In this document: positions 63,562 through 64,000 of the stretch, one piece after another
Layout of the letters: each line of letters begins with the position of its first letter
How positions within the stretch are numbered: the stretch's first letter is position 1
Origin: Metapseudomonas otitidis
GTDB taxonomy: Bacteria; Pseudomonadota; Gammaproteobacteria; Pseudomonadales; Pseudomonadaceae
Assembly: GCF_900111835.1 (NCBI RefSeq)
Contig: NZ_FOJP01000002.1
Coordinates: 62,001 to 126,000 of the forward strand
Length of the DNA: 64,000 nucleotides
Reading direction: 5' to 3'
Notes under the pieces: generated by a model
What the model was told of the DNA's origin: nothing
Databases searched by the model: none
What the model saw: only the letters and a program-made list of their open reading frames with translations
Translations under genes and position numbers: made by a program

Positions 63562-64000
63562 ATGAAGAAATCCGCAGGAATCGTTATTGGCGCGGCCGTT
63601 GCCGTCGCCGTCGTCAGCACCGCAGGCGCCTGGTACACCGGCAAGCAACTGCCCGGCGTGCTGGACACCTCCATCAAGGAAGCCAACGAGCAGCTGCAGC
63701 AGGCCGCACCGTCCCTGGGCGTCAGCGCCCGTGCCGAGCTGGTCTCCCTGGAGCAGGGCCTGTTCAGCAGCACCGCCCATTACCGCCTGGTCATCGGCGA
63801 GTCCGAGCTGCTGTTCGTCGACCACATCGACCACGGCCCCTTCCCGCTGAACCGCCTCAAGCGCTTCGAACTGGCGCCGGTGATGGCCGCCAGCACCTAT
63901 GAGCTGGCCCCGAGCCCGCTGGTGCAGGGCTGGTTCGACGCCGCCAAGGGCGCCTCGCCGCTGGTCGGCACGGCCGCCATCGGCTACGACCGTGCCGTTT
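63562..64000 (+). CDS. DUF945/YdgA-family protein, N-terminal part only
   Basis: The gene starts at an ATG at 63562 and runs off the window after 146 codons. It begins with a signal anchor (KKSAGIVIGAAVAVAVVSTA) followed by AWYTGKQLPGVLDTSIKEAN, then the repeated DUF945 pattern (LVSLEQGLFSSTAHYRLVI, FVDHIDHGPFPLNRL). Family members are large periplasmic or inner-membrane proteins of unknown function. Confidence 0.85.
   Translation, partial: MKKSAGIVIGAAVAVAVVSTAGAWYTGKQLPGVLDTSIKEANEQLQQAAPSLGVSARAELVSLEQGLFSSTAHYRLVIGESELLFVDHIDHGPFPLNRLKRFELAPVMAASTYELAPSPLVQGWFDAAKGASPLVGTAAIGYDRAV

Overview
This is a GC-rich gammaproteobacterial chromosome segment, almost certainly from a Pseudomonas species. 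Core landmarks in the usual Pseudomonas order support this: the 4.5S SRP RNA gene, dnaX, ybaB, recR and a long-chain-type acyl-CoA dehydrogenase. They are followed by BdlA-like and other chemoreceptors, EptA, GlxA-type AraC regulators and a cobalamin-riboswitch transport operon. No rRNA, tRNA, CRISPR array or complete insertion sequence was seen.

Layout. (1) 1-8.0 kb is an accessory island of visibly lower GC. It holds decayed and intact phage antirepressor genes (KilA-N, BRO-N, AntA) on the minus strand with two unlisted-size small genes, many hairpins and a 53-bp direct repeat. It also holds a lone OLD-family ATPase/TOPRIM nuclease (4.7-6.4 kb) and a serine recombinase with a repeat-rich upstream region. 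The island abuts the SRP RNA gene (8.1 kb). (2) 8.4-16.1 kb is core housekeeping: dnaX-ybaB-recR, GNAT, rhodanese, an FtrA-like regulator, acyl-CoA dehydrogenase and nitronate monooxygenase. (3) 16.3-19.8 kb encodes a large hybrid histidine kinase with three receiver domains. (4) 19.8-28.9 kb is the most interesting block. It is a minus-strand operon reading patatin-like membrane phospholipase, then MoxR AAA+ ATPase, bpX5-like protein, vWA/beta-propeller protein and bpX6-like membrane protein. The last four genes are joined by three ATGA start/stop overlaps. It matches the predicted MoxR-vWA-beta-propeller (bpX) ternary conflict systems, with a plausible lipase effector at its head. (5) 28.9-39.7 kb has an MFS/LysR pair, a flavin monooxygenase divergent from a dCache chemoreceptor, a COG4705-type membrane protein, and an eptA / orphan kinase / beta-propeller cluster. 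(6) 39.8-48.7 kb has a DUF393 protein, two chemoreceptors, TetR/thioesterase, a GlxA-type regulator, a lipoprotein and a GntR/CynX-type MFS pair. (7) 48.8-54.3 kb has a tandem REP array followed by a B12-riboswitch-controlled TonB receptor plus ABC importer. (8) 54.4-64 kb has a methyltransferase, a flavin reductase divergent from an NCS1 permease, LysE/AraC, two coupled alpha/beta hydrolases, a GST, DUF4892, an AI-2E-family permease and a partial DUF945 gene.

Two cross-gene connections stand out. First, the bpX/patatin operon looks like one translationally coupled, inducible defence or stress device. Second, a 19-bp motif centred on GGTATACC lies between the flavin monooxygenase and the chemoreceptor (32.6 kb) and twice between the flavin reductase and the NCS1 permease (55.7 and 55.8 kb). 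It predicts one regulon for sensing, importing and oxidising a single, probably nitrogen-heterocyclic, compound even though its parts are 23 kb apart.
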